A stretch of DNA of 27,470 nucleotides from an uncultured Eubacteriaceae bacterium (GTDB taxonomy: Bacteria; Bacillota; Clostridia; Lachnospirales; CAG-274). This document shows positions 14,746 through 23,523 of this stretch, in pieces (within the stretch, counting starts at the first letter, position 1; every line of letters starts with the position of its first letter). Under the pieces are notes generated by a model, which saw only the letters and a program-made list of their open reading frames with translations, was not told where the DNA came from and ran no database searches. The stretch spans positions 1 to 27,470 of the forward strand of contig CALIRN010000282.1 of the NCBI GenBank assembly GCA_938042265.1, written 5' to 3'. The translations under genes were made by a program, and so were the position numbers.

Positions 14746-17100
14746 TCATTGCTTTTCAATAGGAAATACTATATCTGAGTTAAGTGTCTTATTTAATATA
14801 AGTGCAGCATCGGCTGCCGTCAGGGTACCGTCTGCATTTACATCAAGGTAGCCGTAGGCAATATCAGGATAAGTCGCCTCAAGAACTGTTACAAAGGCAT
14901 TGTTAAGCGTTCTTGTCAGTACTGCCGCCGCATCATTTGAGGTAATAACACCGCTGTTGTCAGCATCTCCATATAAAAGTGTTATAGGTGGCTGCGGCTT
15001 TTCCTCCGTAAGCGACATTGCATACACGGGTATCTTTGAACCCTTGCAGTAAAGATAGTATTCCTTTCCACCTATTACATTGTAGGTTTTGTTAAAATAC
15101 ACACTTTGCTCACTTCCGTTACTTTCGGTATCAATTCTTGTACCGTCGGACTCTACAAAGTAATAGCTCTTATTACCGTTAAGCTTAAAGGTTACGTTAA
15201 ACACTCCGTCATACTGAGGGGTAAGCTTTATTGCCGCACCCTTGGTAGGCACATCATTGCTGGTTGACGGATTATTGCTGCCTGCAACCCAGCCCGGATA
15301 TACAACACCGTCAATAACGGTTTCTTCCGCCGTAAAAGGCATATCCTCCAGGACAAAAATGTTGCCGTAATCAACACCTGCAAAAAGTCCGTCCGTAATA
15401 ACCAAATCCGAAACAGGCGCATTGGTTGTGCTCTCTGTGCCGCTTTCAGTTACGCTTTCGGTTGTGCTCTCGCTTGTACTTTCCGTTGAGGTACTGTCAA
15501 TGCTTTCGGTTGTGCTCTCGCTGCTATTTTCCGAAACGGTTGTGCTTTCGGTTGTACTTGTACTGTCATCTGTCGGAGGTACATAACCGCCTCCCGTATT
15601 ATAGCCGCTGTCCTCGTTTAACCTGCCTGAATAAATCATATTATGCTCTTTTGCCTCAGCAGCTGTTAAAACGGAATAATCATTATAATAGAATACAGAG
15701 CTGTCTATATCAAAGTTATCATAAGCATCACCGCCGCTTTTAGGGTTTGCTATTGAGGTTTTTTCGTCACGGCTTGCTGCCTCTGTGTAGGAAATACCGG
15801 TTTTCGCACTGTCCGGATTTGTTATTTCATAGCAATCCACAAATATATCGCCGTAGGATTTTACCGTACCGCCGTATTTGTCACTTCCCACAGGTCCCAT
15901 TGTAATTGGTATATTTGTATTTTCAAAATAGTTTGCCTCAGAAAAAACCTTGGAGTTATGTGAAGCACCTATTCCGTAACCCGTTACATCCTTATAATAA
16001 TTATTGTAAACGTGTACATGTGCATTTCTTACTCTTGGTGTACGCTCTGCCGTAGAGTCAAACACATTGCGCGCAAAGGTAATATAATCCTGCTGCTGGC
16101 TTGTGCTTGCACCTACAAGGGAGGTTTTATGTCCATTATGGTAATAGCTGTCGCTTACGGTAATATAATTTGATTTTTTTATATCCGTAGAGCCGTCGCC
16201 ATAGTGCTTGTCCTGCTCATTTGTAAGGTCATACTTATTCTCGCCCGACTCAAAATCGTTATTATGCAGCCAGATATTGCTTGCACTCTCAATACCTACC
16301 GCATCCTCAGGGTAGAGTGCAAAGCCTAAATTTCTTATCTCATATGACGAAGCACCACCCTTTATATTAAAGCCCCATTTTTCAATAAGCGCATCGGTGC
16401 CGATACCCTCTAAGGTAATATTTGAGCCGCCCTTCACCTCACACATATTAAAGTTTGAGTCATCGCCCATATCCTGATCCACAAGACCTTTTATTTCAAC
16501 AACACCGTTGTTTTTATCGGTGGTTTTTGTGCCATCGGCATCTCTTGTCTGCGTATCAACCTTGCCTATAAAACGGATAGCTAGGGGTGTTTGTATCTTG
16601 CCTGCGTTTTGCAGTATTGACGCAATACCAGTATAATTACCGTATTTAACAGTATTTTTGTTATCATTGGTAACGTAAATTACGCTTGCATCACTTTTAA
16701 GGGTACCGTCATTATTATAGGCACCTATACTTGATTTATTATAGTGAGCATAGCCGTCACGGCTGTAGCTCATGGTTTTAACCGTTGTGGTTACGGAGCT
16801 GCCCTCGGAGGTAATTTTAATTGTATATTCCGTATCGCCCTTTAGACCGGGTATATCTACCCTATTACCTCTTATAAGCTCACTGTCAACCGCCGTATAA
16901 CTGCTGTCATCGGCTGATGCCTCCTTATATTCAACAGTGGCATTTTCCGTACCGTTCCACCGGGCAAAGGCATATTCATACCATCCGCCGCTTTTTGTAA
17001 CTGTCAAATCTGCACCAAATGCGGCAAACGGTATGGAAGTAAAGCCAATTACCGCTGAAAGAGCAGCCGCAATTATTCCCTTATATGCTTTATTTAACAT
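14746..17100 (-). CDS. Secreted family 1 pectate lyase with dockerin-like tail
   Basis: Exported enzyme that cleaves polygalacturonate by beta-elimination. The 784 residues comprise a signal peptide (1-29, ending FAAFGA), a fibronectin-III-like segment (about 30-105), and a right-handed beta-helix PL1 domain (about 115-495) with NGHKTSLVG and RTPRVRNAHVHVYNNYY holding the catalytic arginine region. A Ser/Thr/Glu linker (about 515-565) is followed by a beta-rich module of unknown type (570-705) and two calcium-loop repeats at the end (DADNSGVITSND, DVNADGTLTAAD) that look like a type I dockerin. A cohesin partner would attach it to a scaffold; none is in this window. The repeats are spaced somewhat more widely than in classical dockerins. 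AGGAGG precedes the ATG. Confidence 0.92.
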   Translation of the reverse strand: MLNKAYKGIIAAALSAVIGFTSIPFAAFGADLTVTKSGGWYEYAFARWNGTENATVEYKEASADDSSYTAVDSELIRGNRVDIPGLKGDTEYTIKITSEGSSVTTTVKTMSYSRDGYAHYNKSSIGAYNNDGTLKSDASVIYVTNDNKNTVKYGNYTGIASILQNAGKIQTPLAIRFIGKVDTQTRDADGTKTTDKNNGVVEIKGLVDQDMGDDSNFNMCEVKGGSNITLEGIGTDALIEKWGFNIKGGASSYEIRNLGFALYPEDAVGIESASNIWLHNNDFESGENKYDLTNEQDKHYGDGSTDIKKSNYITVSDSYYHNGHKTSLVGASTSQQQDYITFARNVFDSTAERTPRVRNAHVHVYNNYYKDVTGYGIGASHNSKVFSEANYFENTNIPITMGPVGSDKYGGTVKSYGDIFVDCYEITNPDSAKTGISYTEAASRDEKTSIANPKSGGDAYDNFDIDSSVFYYNDYSVLTAAEAKEHNMIYSGRLNEDSGYNTGGGYVPPTDDSTSTTESTTVSENSSESTTESIDSTSTESTSESTTESVTESGTESTTNAPVSDLVITDGLFAGVDYGNIFVLEDMPFTAEETVIDGVVYPGWVAGSNNPSTSNDVPTKGAAIKLTPQYDGVFNVTFKLNGNKSYYFVESDGTRIDTESNGSEQSVYFNKTYNVIGGKEYYLYCKGSKIPVYAMSLTEEKPQPPITLLYGDADNSGVITSNDAAAVLTRTLNNAFVTVLEATYPDIAYGYLDVNADGTLTAADAALILNKTLNSDIVFPIEKQ

Positions 17101-17113
17101 AAAATCCTCCTGT

Positions 17114-17137
17114 AAAAAAGGCGGAAAAGCTCCGCCT
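17114..17137 (-). terminator. Terminator between yebC and the pectate lyase gene
   Basis: AGGCGGA (17119-17125) pairs with TCCGCCT (17131-17137); on the minus strand the stem is followed by six Ts (17119-17114). It ends three bases before the pectate lyase AGGAGG, so it lies inside that gene's leader and may attenuate transcription coming from the yebC side. Confidence 0.75.
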
Positions 17138-17166
17138 AATATATAAGTTAACCGTTAAGCCTGACT

Positions 17167-17901
17167 CTACTCTTCTTCCCAATTATGATAAACGGTCTTA
17201 ACATCATCGTCATCATCAAGCAGGTCTAAAAGTCTGTTCATCTTCTTAATATCGTCATCAGAGGTAAGTGCCGTGTAAGTCTGAGGAATCATAGTAACCT
17301 CTGCCTCATCTGCTGTAAAGCCTGCCGCCTCAAGTGCCTCGCGTACAGCAGAAAAATCCTCGGGAGCAGTGATAATTTCAAAGCCATCGTCACTTTCGGT
17401 AATATCCTCTGCGCCTGCCTCTATTGCCGCCATTTCAAGCTCCTCGGCATCAATATCCCTATCCTCGTCCTTGGCAATCATAATCTGACCCTTTTCGTCA
17501 AACATAAAGCTTACACAGCCGCTGTTGCCCATATTTCCGCCACCCTTGGTAAAAGCGCTTCTTACATTTGCTGCGGAACGGTTACGGTTATCAGTAAGCA
17601 CCTCAACGATTACCGCAACACCGTTGGGACCATAGCCCTCATATGTGATTGACTCATAATTAACCGCCTCAAGGTTGCCTGCGGCTTTTTTGATACTTCT
17701 GTCAATAGTATCGTTTGGCATATTGTTGGACTTAGCCTTTGCAATGGCATCACGGAGCCTTGCATTGCTTGCAGGGTCGGGACCGCCTGCCTTGACCGCA
17801 ACTGCAAGCTCACGTCCCAATACTGTAAATATTTTGCCCTTTGCGGCATCGTTTTTTTCCTTTTTGTGCTTAATATTAGCGAACTTGGAATGTCCACTCA
17901 T
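17167..17901 (-). CDS. YebC/PmpR (TACO1) family protein
   Basis: Cytoplasmic protein of 244 residues. Family members act as DNA-binding regulators or, as shown for several homologues, help ribosomes through difficult sequences such as polyproline. The N-terminal signature SGHSKFANIKHKKEKNDAAKG is unmistakable, followed by the conserved GYGPNGVAVIVEVLTDNRNR block and a very acidic C-terminus (LLDLLDDDDD). The start is set at 17901: GGAGG lies 12 bases upstream, whereas an earlier ATG at 17916 overlaps that ribosome binding site. It has its own promoter, divergent from rimO, and ends at a terminator before the pectate lyase gene. Confidence 0.95.
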   Translation of the reverse strand: MSGHSKFANIKHKKEKNDAAKGKIFTVLGRELAVAVKAGGPDPASNARLRDAIAKAKSNNMPNDTIDRSIKKAAGNLEAVNYESITYEGYGPNGVAVIVEVLTDNRNRSAANVRSAFTKGGGNMGNSGCVSFMFDEKGQIMIAKDEDRDIDAEELEMAAIEAGAEDITESDDGFEIITAPEDFSAVREALEAAGFTADEAEVTMIPQTYTALTSDDDIKKMNRLLDLLDDDDDVKTVYHNWEEE

Positions 17902-17941
17902 AAATAAAACCTCCAAACATTTTTCGTAGTCATCGTTTTTA

Positions 17942-17970
17942 ATTTTATCATATATTACGTCAGATTACAA
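17942..17970 (-). promoter_or_regulatory. Probable promoter of the yebC-family gene
   Basis: On the minus strand TTGTAA (17970-17965) and TAAAAT (17947-17942) are 17 bases apart, about 40 bases before the start codon. Confidence 0.6.
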
Positions 17971-18032
17971 CTTTTTTTTGAAGGTGAATTAAAACCGTAA
18001 GCAAAAATTAATTAGCTTTTTATAATAATCTG

Positions 18033-18041
18033 TGCTATAAT
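18033..18041 (+). promoter_or_regulatory. Extended -10 promoter of rimO
   Basis: TGCTATAAT is a full extended -10 element, 32 bases before the rimO start. The -35 region is poor, as is usual for extended -10 promoters. It probably also serves pgsA and the protease gene, which follow without room for another clear promoter. Confidence 0.6.
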
Positions 18042-18073
18042 AAAAGTAATAATGTATTTTCAAGGAGATTGTT

Positions 18074-19423
18074 ATGAGTGTAAAGATTTGTTTCATATCT
18101 CTTGGCTGTGACAAAAACCTTATTGACAGTGAGATTATGCTGGGACTTATAGACAATGAGGGTTATATTATAACCGATGATGACAGTCAGGCAGATATTA
18201 TAATTATAAACAGCTGCGGCTTTATTATGGATGCCAATAGGGAGGCTATTGACAGGGTTCTTGATGCGGCAGAGCACAAAAGAGAGGGTACCTGCAAAGG
18301 CATTATCGTAACGGGCTGTATGGCACAGCGCTATAAGGATGAAATTTTTGAGTCCCTGCCTGAGGTTGATGCGGTTGTAGGCACCTCGGAGTTTGTAAAT
18401 ATCGGCTCTGTTATAAAGCGTCTTACAGCAGGTGAAAAGCATTTTAAGGTTGTAGGCGATAAGGACAAGCCTCTTGACGAGGAGGTAAGCTACAAGCGTA
18501 TTATCACCACTCTTGGCGGCTTTGGTTACCTTAAAATTGCAGAGGGCTGTGACAGCAGGTGTACCTACTGCACAATACCGAGCCTAAGAGGCAGATTCCG
18601 TTCAAGAAGGATGGAGAGCCTTATTAAAGAGGCTGAAATAATGGCACGGCAGGGCGTCAGCGAGCTTATACTCATTGCTCAGGACACCTCTCTTTACGGC
18701 AGTGATTTATATGGCGGACAAAGACTCCACCTTTTATTAAGAGAGCTGGGCAGGATTGACGGTATTAAGTGGATACGTCTTTTGTACTGCTATCCCGAAC
18801 ATATTTATCCCGAACTGGTTGCCGAAATGTCATCAAATCCAAAGGTGCTTCACTACGTGGATATGCCTATACAGCACTCAGAGGATAAAATACTTAAGCT
18901 AATGGGCAGAAAAAGCACAAGAGATGAGCTTAAGCAGGTTATAGTAGGCTTAAGAACCGCCATGCCCGATATTTGCATAAGGACAACCCTTATTGTGGGC
19001 TTTCCCGGTGAAACGCAGGAGGACTTTAACGGTCTTTGCTCGTTTATTGATGAAGTTGGCTTTGACCGCCTTGGCGTATTTGCCTACTCACGTGAGGATG
19101 GCACCCCTGCATACAGGCTGCCAAACCAAATTGATGAGGAAATCAAGCAACAGCGCAAGGACTACATTATGGAGGTACAGAAGGGAGTTTCCGCAAAAAT
19201 CTGCCAAAGCTTTGTCGGCAAAACCCTACGGGTAATAGTTGAGGGCAAAATTGACGGAGAGGAAAACGTATACTGCGGAAGAAGCTACCGCGACTGCTAT
19301 GAAATAGACGGCTATGTTTTTTTTGAAAGCGAAAACGAGCTTATTGCAGGAGATTATTATAATATAAAAATCACCTCGGCAAGCGATTATGACCTTGTCG
19401 GAGAAATAGCGGAGGAAATATGA
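18074..19423 (+). CDS. rimO: Ribosomal protein uS12 methylthiotransferase
   Basis: Radical-SAM enzyme that adds a methylthio group to a conserved aspartate of ribosomal protein uS12. The 449 residues show the three expected parts: an N-terminal UPF0004 domain with Cys12, Cys48 and Cys82 for one iron-sulfur cluster, a radical-SAM core with Cys159, Cys163 and Cys166 (CDSRCTYC), and a C-terminal TRAM domain. The start FISLGCDKNLIDSE separates RimO from its relative MiaB, whose motif is GCQMN. CAAGGAG precedes the ATG. pgsA starts one base after the stop. Confidence 0.96.
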   Translation: MSVKICFISLGCDKNLIDSEIMLGLIDNEGYIITDDDSQADIIIINSCGFIMDANREAIDRVLDAAEHKREGTCKGIIVTGCMAQRYKDEIFESLPEVDAVVGTSEFVNIGSVIKRLTAGEKHFKVVGDKDKPLDEEVSYKRIITTLGGFGYLKIAEGCDSRCTYCTIPSLRGRFRSRRMESLIKEAEIMARQGVSELILIAQDTSLYGSDLYGGQRLHLLLRELGRIDGIKWIRLLYCYPEHIYPELVAEMSSNPKVLHYVDMPIQHSEDKILKLMGRKSTRDELKQVIVGLRTAMPDICIRTTLIVGFPGETQEDFNGLCSFIDEVGFDRLGVFAYSREDGTPAYRLPNQIDEEIKQQRKDYIMEVQKGVSAKICQSFVGKTLRVIVEGKIDGEENVYCGRSYRDCYEIDGYVFFESENELIAGDYYNIKITSASDYDLVGEIAEEI

Positions 19424-19424
19424 T

Positions 19425-19979
19425 ATGAATTTACCAAACAAACTGACTTTGTTAAGAATAATTATGATACCTGTATTTTTGGTAGTGCTCTTATGTCCTT
19501 TGGGCATTGAAAGGCAGCTTGCACGTTATATAGCAACCGCAATTTTCTGTATTGCCTCAGCAACCGATGCCCTTGACGGATATATTGCAAGGAAGTATAA
19601 CCTTGTTACCAACTTCGGTAAATTTATGGATCCTTTGGCAGACAAGCTTTTAGTCTGTTCCGCAATGATTGCATTAATAGGCGCAGGTGACGCACACGTT
19701 GTACTGCCTAACTGGGTTGTAATTGTTATTATAGCAAGAGAGTTTATTATAACAGGCTTCCGCACCCTTGCCGCAGAGCAGCAGGTGGTTATTGCCGCAA
19801 GCAAATGGGGCAAGGCAAAAACCATAAGCCAGATGATAATGCTTATTCTGCTTTTGTTAAACATCGGCAATGCGGTTTTCACTTATGCGGCAACTGCTTT
19901 TGTAGCACTTTCCGTAGTGCTTACGATAGCTTCTGCCTGTGATTATATTATAAAAAACAGAGGTGTACTTAAAGAGTAA
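19425..19979 (+). CDS. pgsA: CDP-diacylglycerol-glycerol-3-phosphate 3-phosphatidyltransferase
   Basis: Membrane enzyme that makes phosphatidylglycerol phosphate, committing CDP-diacylglycerol to anionic phospholipids. The 184-residue protein begins MNLPNKLTLLRI, typical of PgsA, and carries the CDP-alcohol phosphotransferase motif: DALDGYIARK, then FGKFMDPLADKL with its two closing aspartates. About four to six hydrophobic helices are visible. It is tightly linked to rimO, an arrangement common in Clostridia and Bacilli. Confidence 0.95.
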   Translation: MNLPNKLTLLRIIMIPVFLVVLLCPLGIERQLARYIATAIFCIASATDALDGYIARKYNLVTNFGKFMDPLADKLLVCSAMIALIGAGDAHVVLPNWVVIVIIAREFIITGFRTLAAEQQVVIAASKWGKAKTISQMIMLILLLLNIGNAVFTYAATAFVALSVVLTIASACDYIIKNRGVLKE

Positions 19980-19981
19980 TT

Positions 19982-19995
19982 CACCTCGAAAGGTG
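19982..19995 (+). promoter_or_regulatory. Hairpin masking the protease gene's ribosome binding site
   Basis: CACCT (19982-19986) and AGGTG (19991-19995) form a 5-bp stem with a CGAA loop. The 3' arm is the AAGGTG that should bind ribosomes for the start at 20005, so translation may be damped or tuned. A short stem; its effect is uncertain. Confidence 0.4.
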
Positions 19996-20004
19996 TGTTT
20001 ATTT

Positions 20005-21387
20005 ATGGGTCTAAAAAGAGCGATATGCTTTGCCTTTGCCTTTGCTTTCACCGTTTCGGCATCCGTGACGGTGTCCGCCGAGGAGCTGTTTGACAGCGTA
20101 AGCAGTGAGGAAAACGCAGAGCTTGCCAAGGAATATCTGGCAGAGGTTATTGACTATATCAATAATAATTATATAGGCGGTGAGGTATCAACACAGGAGC
20201 TTGTTGAGGCCGCAATAAACGGGATGGCACACTCCCTTGACGACTACAGTGAATACTATACTCAGGAGCAGTATGACCAAATAATGAAAACTATCTCCGG
20301 TACAATATATACCGCCGGTATCGACTTTGAGATAGAGGAAGATGGTTATCCCCATGTAACAAAGTTTCACTCAGACTCTGCCGCAGGCGAAAGCGGCATA
20401 AGGCTTGATGATACCATACTGGAGATTAACGGCGTCAGCACCTTAGGCAAGGGTACCAAGGATGTGGAAAATATGCTTACACGCAACTCCCGTGAGGTGC
20501 TGAGCATAAAAGTACTGCATCATAAGAAAGAGGACACAATAAATGTGTCGCTCCGTCCCGTTACCGTAAAAACCGTTGAGGAAAAAAGCATAAGCCAGCT
20601 TATCACCGTTAATGACAAATACGATAACTCAAAGATAGGATATATTAAAATATCCCAAATAGCCGATAATACCGCCGCCGAGCTCAGGCAGTCCATTTCC
20701 GCCTTGAAAAGGGACGGCAAAACCGGTCTTATACTTGACCTGAGGGGCAATACGGGCGGCTATGTGGAGCAGGCAATAGAAATATGCAGACAGTTTGTAC
20801 CGGCAGGCAGAATTATTTATACAAAGGACAAGTCAGGCAATGTAACCGAATATAACTCCTACCTGACTGCAAGTCCCTTTGAGAAATTGGTTGTGCTGGT
20901 AGACAATATGACCGCATCTGCCTCGGAAATAGTTGCCTCTGCCATACAGGACAGCGGTGCAGGCATTATCATAGGGCAGAAAACCTATGGCAAAGGAGTA
21001 ATGCAGTCTGTTGTCGACCTATCGGAAATGGGCTACCTTAAAATGACCGCCTTTGAATACTTTACACGCTCAGGCAAAAGGGTAAACGGCATAGGCGTTA
21101 TCCCTGATATTGAGGTAGGCGATGTGCTTTTTGTATCCGAGGAGGATGATTATTCCAGTTCAAAGCTGCGTACAGCGCTACAGCTTTTAGGCTACAACAC
21201 TCTTACCGACAACAAGGTAAAAAGAAGCCTTGGCTCCTTCCAGCGCAGGGAGGGGCTGCCCGTAACCTATAAGCTGGATACGGCAACCATAAGCGCCCTT
21301 AACGTAAAAATATATGCCCTTATGAACGATACCGACAGAACACTTCTGGAGGCATATGTAAACATTATAGGTAATGACAATCAGTAA
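20005..21387 (+). CDS. S41-family C-terminal processing protease with PDZ domain
   Basis: Exported serine protease of 460 residues, related to CtpA/CtpB. In Bacillus CtpB works in sporulation signalling; the target here is unknown. Seen are a signal peptide (residues 1-25, ending VTVSA), a PDZ domain around 105-190 (SGIRLDDTILEINGVS), and the S41 core with LILDLRGNTGGYV, the serine block MTASASEIVASA (about 302-314) and the catalytic lysine in TYGKGVMQ (about Lys330). The C-terminal 80 residues resemble a peptidoglycan-binding helical domain. The start at 20005 is preferred over 19963 because only it has a ribosome binding site and a clean signal peptide; the longer form would overlap pgsA. 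Confidence 0.9.
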   Translation: MGLKRAICFAFAFAFTVSASVTVSAEELFDSVSSEENAELAKEYLAEVIDYINNNYIGGEVSTQELVEAAINGMAHSLDDYSEYYTQEQYDQIMKTISGTIYTAGIDFEIEEDGYPHVTKFHSDSAAGESGIRLDDTILEINGVSTLGKGTKDVENMLTRNSREVLSIKVLHHKKEDTINVSLRPVTVKTVEEKSISQLITVNDKYDNSKIGYIKISQIADNTAAELRQSISALKRDGKTGLILDLRGNTGGYVEQAIEICRQFVPAGRIIYTKDKSGNVTEYNSYLTASPFEKLVVLVDNMTASASEIVASAIQDSGAGIIIGQKTYGKGVMQSVVDLSEMGYLKMTAFEYFTRSGKRVNGIGVIPDIEVGDVLFVSEEDDYSSSKLRTALQLLGYNTLTDNKVKRSLGSFQRREGLPVTYKLDTATISALNVKIYALMNDTDRTLLEAYVNIIGNDNQ

Positions 21388-21412
21388 AAAATAAAAAAGC
21401 CTGTCGGATATA

Positions 21413-21441
21413 TTGACAATAAGTGGTATTAAGTTTATAAT
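21413..21441 (+). promoter_or_regulatory. Consensus sigma-A promoter of pyrG
   Basis: TTGACA (21413-21418) and TATAAT (21436-21441) are both perfect and exactly 17 bases apart. Transcription should start near 21447-21449, leaving a 40-base leader. The start region reads AAACAGG, without the GGGC used for CTP-sensing stuttering in Bacillus pyrG. Confidence 0.93.
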
Positions 21442-21488
21442 AAACAGGTTGATTTTTGAACGAAGCTTTTAATATGTGAGGTGTAAAA

Positions 21489-23102
21489 ATGCAGACTAAA
21501 TACGTGTTTGTAACAGGCGGTGTTGTTTCCGGGCTCGGCAAAGGTATAACGGCTGCCTCTCTGGGCCGTCTGCTTAAGGCAAGAGGCTATAAGGTAACAA
21601 TACAAAAGTTTGACCCATATCTTAACGTAGACCCGGGTACCATGAGTCCCTTTCAGCACGGTGAGGTTTTTGTAACCGATGACGGTACCGAAACCGACCT
21701 TGATTTGGGCCATTATGAAAGATTTATTGATGAAAGTCTTACCGTCAACAGTAATATAACAACAGGCAAAATCTATTGGTCAGTGCTCAATAAGGAGCGT
21801 AAGGGTGAATATCTGGGAGCAACGGTACAGGTTATCCCTCATATTACAAACGTAATTAAGGAAAAGGTATACCGCGCAGGTGAGGAAACAGGCGCAGACT
21901 TTGTTATTACCGAAATAGGCGGCACCGTAGGCGATATTGAAAGCGAACCTTTTATTGAGGCCATCAGACAGGTATCTGCAGAAAAGGGCAAGGAGAACGT
22001 TGTCTATATCCATGTTACCCTTGTACCCTATCTGAGAATGTCGGGGGAAATGAAGACAAAGCCTACACAGCACTCCGTAAAGCAGCTTCTTTCCGTAGGT
22101 ATTCAGCCCGATATTGTTGTATGCCGCACCGAGTATGCATTAAGCAGAGAGGCAATTGACAAACTTGCCCTTTTCTGTAATGTTGAAAAGGACTGTGTTA
22201 TCCAAAATCTTGACTGCAGCTCACTTTATGAGGTGCCTCTTATGATGGAGGAGGAGCACCTTGCACAGATTGTATGCCGCAAGCTTGGCAAGGAATGCGG
22301 TACACCTGACCTTGCCGACTGGCTTGATGTTGTTGATAAGGAAAAGAACCTTGATAAAACAGTTGAAATTGCGCTTGTAGGTAAGTATGTAGAGCTTCAT
22401 GACGCTTATTTATCCATAGTTGAAAGCTTAAACCACGCAGGTATCCACGACGGCGCAAAGGTTAAAATCCGTTGGGTATATGCTGAGGAGGTTGAAGAAA
22501 AGGGCTGTGAAGCGCTTTTAAGCGGTGTTTCCGGCATTCTTGTACCGGGCGGTTTCGGCTCACGAGGCGTTGAGGGTAAAATTCAGGCAGTTGAGTATGC
22601 AAGAGTAAACAAAATACCATACTTTGGTATATGTCTTGGTATGCAGTGCACAGTAATTGAATTTGCACGCAATGTGCTTGACCTTAAGGACGCCCATACA
22701 GCGGAGATTGAGCCTAACACACCGTACCCTGTAATTGACCTTATGCCGGATCAGAAGAATGTTGCCAACCTTGGCGGTACAATGAGGCTTGGCGCTTACC
22801 CCTGCAATCTTTCAGAGGGTACTCTTTCAAGAGCAGCCTACAATACCAACAGCATAAGTGAAAGACACAGACACCGCTACGAGTTCAACAACGACTACAG
22901 AATAAGAATGCAGGAGGCAGGGCTTGTAATAGCAGGTACCTCTCCCGACAACAGACTTGTTGAAATTGTAGAGCTCAAAAAGGATATTCATCCATGGTTT
23001 GTAGGTGTACAGTTCCACCCTGAATTCAAGTCAAGACCTAACAGACCTCATCCACTTTTCAAGGATTTTGTTAAGGCTGCCATGGAATATGCAGGTCTTT
23101 AA
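21489..23102 (+). CDS. pyrG: CTP synthase
   Basis: Makes CTP from UTP, ATP and glutamine-derived ammonia. The 537 residues are full length. The synthetase domain starts with KYVFVTGGVVSGLGKG (P-loop about 10-19) and continues QKFDPYLNVDPGTMSP and HGEVFVTDDG. The class I glutamine amidotransferase domain follows, with the nucleophile Cys382 in GICLGMQC and the partners His510 and Glu512 in HPEF. It has its own perfect promoter and is followed by tandem terminators, so it is a single-gene unit. Confidence 0.98.
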   Translation: MQTKYVFVTGGVVSGLGKGITAASLGRLLKARGYKVTIQKFDPYLNVDPGTMSPFQHGEVFVTDDGTETDLDLGHYERFIDESLTVNSNITTGKIYWSVLNKERKGEYLGATVQVIPHITNVIKEKVYRAGEETGADFVITEIGGTVGDIESEPFIEAIRQVSAEKGKENVVYIHVTLVPYLRMSGEMKTKPTQHSVKQLLSVGIQPDIVVCRTEYALSREAIDKLALFCNVEKDCVIQNLDCSSLYEVPLMMEEEHLAQIVCRKLGKECGTPDLADWLDVVDKEKNLDKTVEIALVGKYVELHDAYLSIVESLNHAGIHDGAKVKIRWVYAEEVEEKGCEALLSGVSGILVPGGFGSRGVEGKIQAVEYARVNKIPYFGICLGMQCTVIEFARNVLDLKDAHTAEIEPNTPYPVIDLMPDQKNVANLGGTMRLGAYPCNLSEGTLSRAAYNTNSISERHRHRYEFNNDYRIRMQEAGLVIAGTSPDNRLVEIVELKKDIHPWFVGVQFHPEFKSRPNRPHPLFKDFVKAAMEYAGL

Positions 23103-23151
23103 TACAACCTACCTTAGAACTGTACTTACAAAATATTAACAACTGTTTTTT

Positions 23152-23231
23152 AACGGCGTAGTCTGTCGGCTATGCCGTTTTAGCATGTCGATTTTATCGA
23201 CACGCTGACCACGCGACTATCGCGTGGTTTT
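23152..23231 (+). terminator. Three tandem hairpins ending pyrG transcription
   Basis: Hairpin one: AACGGCGTAG (23152-23161) with CTATGCCGTT (23170-23179), one G-T pair, then TTTTAG. Hairpin two: TGTCGAT (23186-23192) with ATCGACA (23196-23202). Hairpin three: CCACGCGA (23209-23216) with TCGCGTGG (23220-23227), followed by TTTTCTTT. The first and third look like true terminators. Confidence 0.8.
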
Positions 23232-23246
23232 CTTTATACAATAAAC

Positions 23247-23272
23247 GCCTGCACAGCAAAAGCCGTGCAGGC
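23247..23272 (-). terminator. Terminator of the small XRE gene
   Basis: GCCTGCAC (23247-23254) pairs with GTGCAGGC (23265-23272), with further GC pairs across a mismatch. It lies six bases after the minus-strand gene's stop; the T tract there is weak (GTTTATTG). Confidence 0.65.
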
Positions 23273-23278
23273 ATATTG

Positions 23279-23491
23279 TTACCTGTTTACCTTAGGATTA
23301 TCTGTCCTTTCCAGTAAATAATCTATGGATATATCAAACCTTTCACCTATTTTAAGCAGGGTCTCTCCTTTTGGTATACTTCCGTTTTTCCATTTAATTA
23401 TTACTCCCGGGCTTACGCCTATATCATTGCACAGCCTTGTAATACTGGTATTATTGTTTTTACAAACCATTTTAATTACATCATAAAACAT
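23279..23491 (-). CDS. Small XRE-family helix-turn-helix repressor
   Basis: The 70-residue protein is almost entirely a Cro/C1-type helix-turn-helix: residues 15-40 (TSITRLCNDIGVSPGVIIKWKNG) include the recognition helix and residues 45-62 (LLKIGERFDISIDYLLER) the last helices. It has no sensor domain. AAGGAGG precedes the ATG. It is divergent from the small gene at 23696, and the 200-base interval holds two similar operator-like sites. It probably represses itself and that gene. Such single-domain regulators occur in phage remnants, toxin-antitoxin systems and as stand-alone controllers; here no toxin is evident. Confidence 0.88.
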   Translation of the reverse strand: MFYDVIKMVCKNNNTSITRLCNDIGVSPGVIIKWKNGSIPKGETLLKIGERFDISIDYLLERTDNPKVNR

Positions 23492-23523
23492 TGATTTGCC
23501 TCCTTTGTAAATATTGAACAGAC

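Noticed and set aside
15426..15743. 105-codon plus-strand frame opposite the pectate lyase
   Set aside because: It is the complement of the Ser/Thr/Glu linker; repetitive codons there keep the opposite frame open by chance.
23103..23280. tRNA or small RNA gene in the hairpin-rich stretch after pyrG
   Set aside because: The stems do not arrange into a cloverleaf and two end in T-runs; terminators explain them better.
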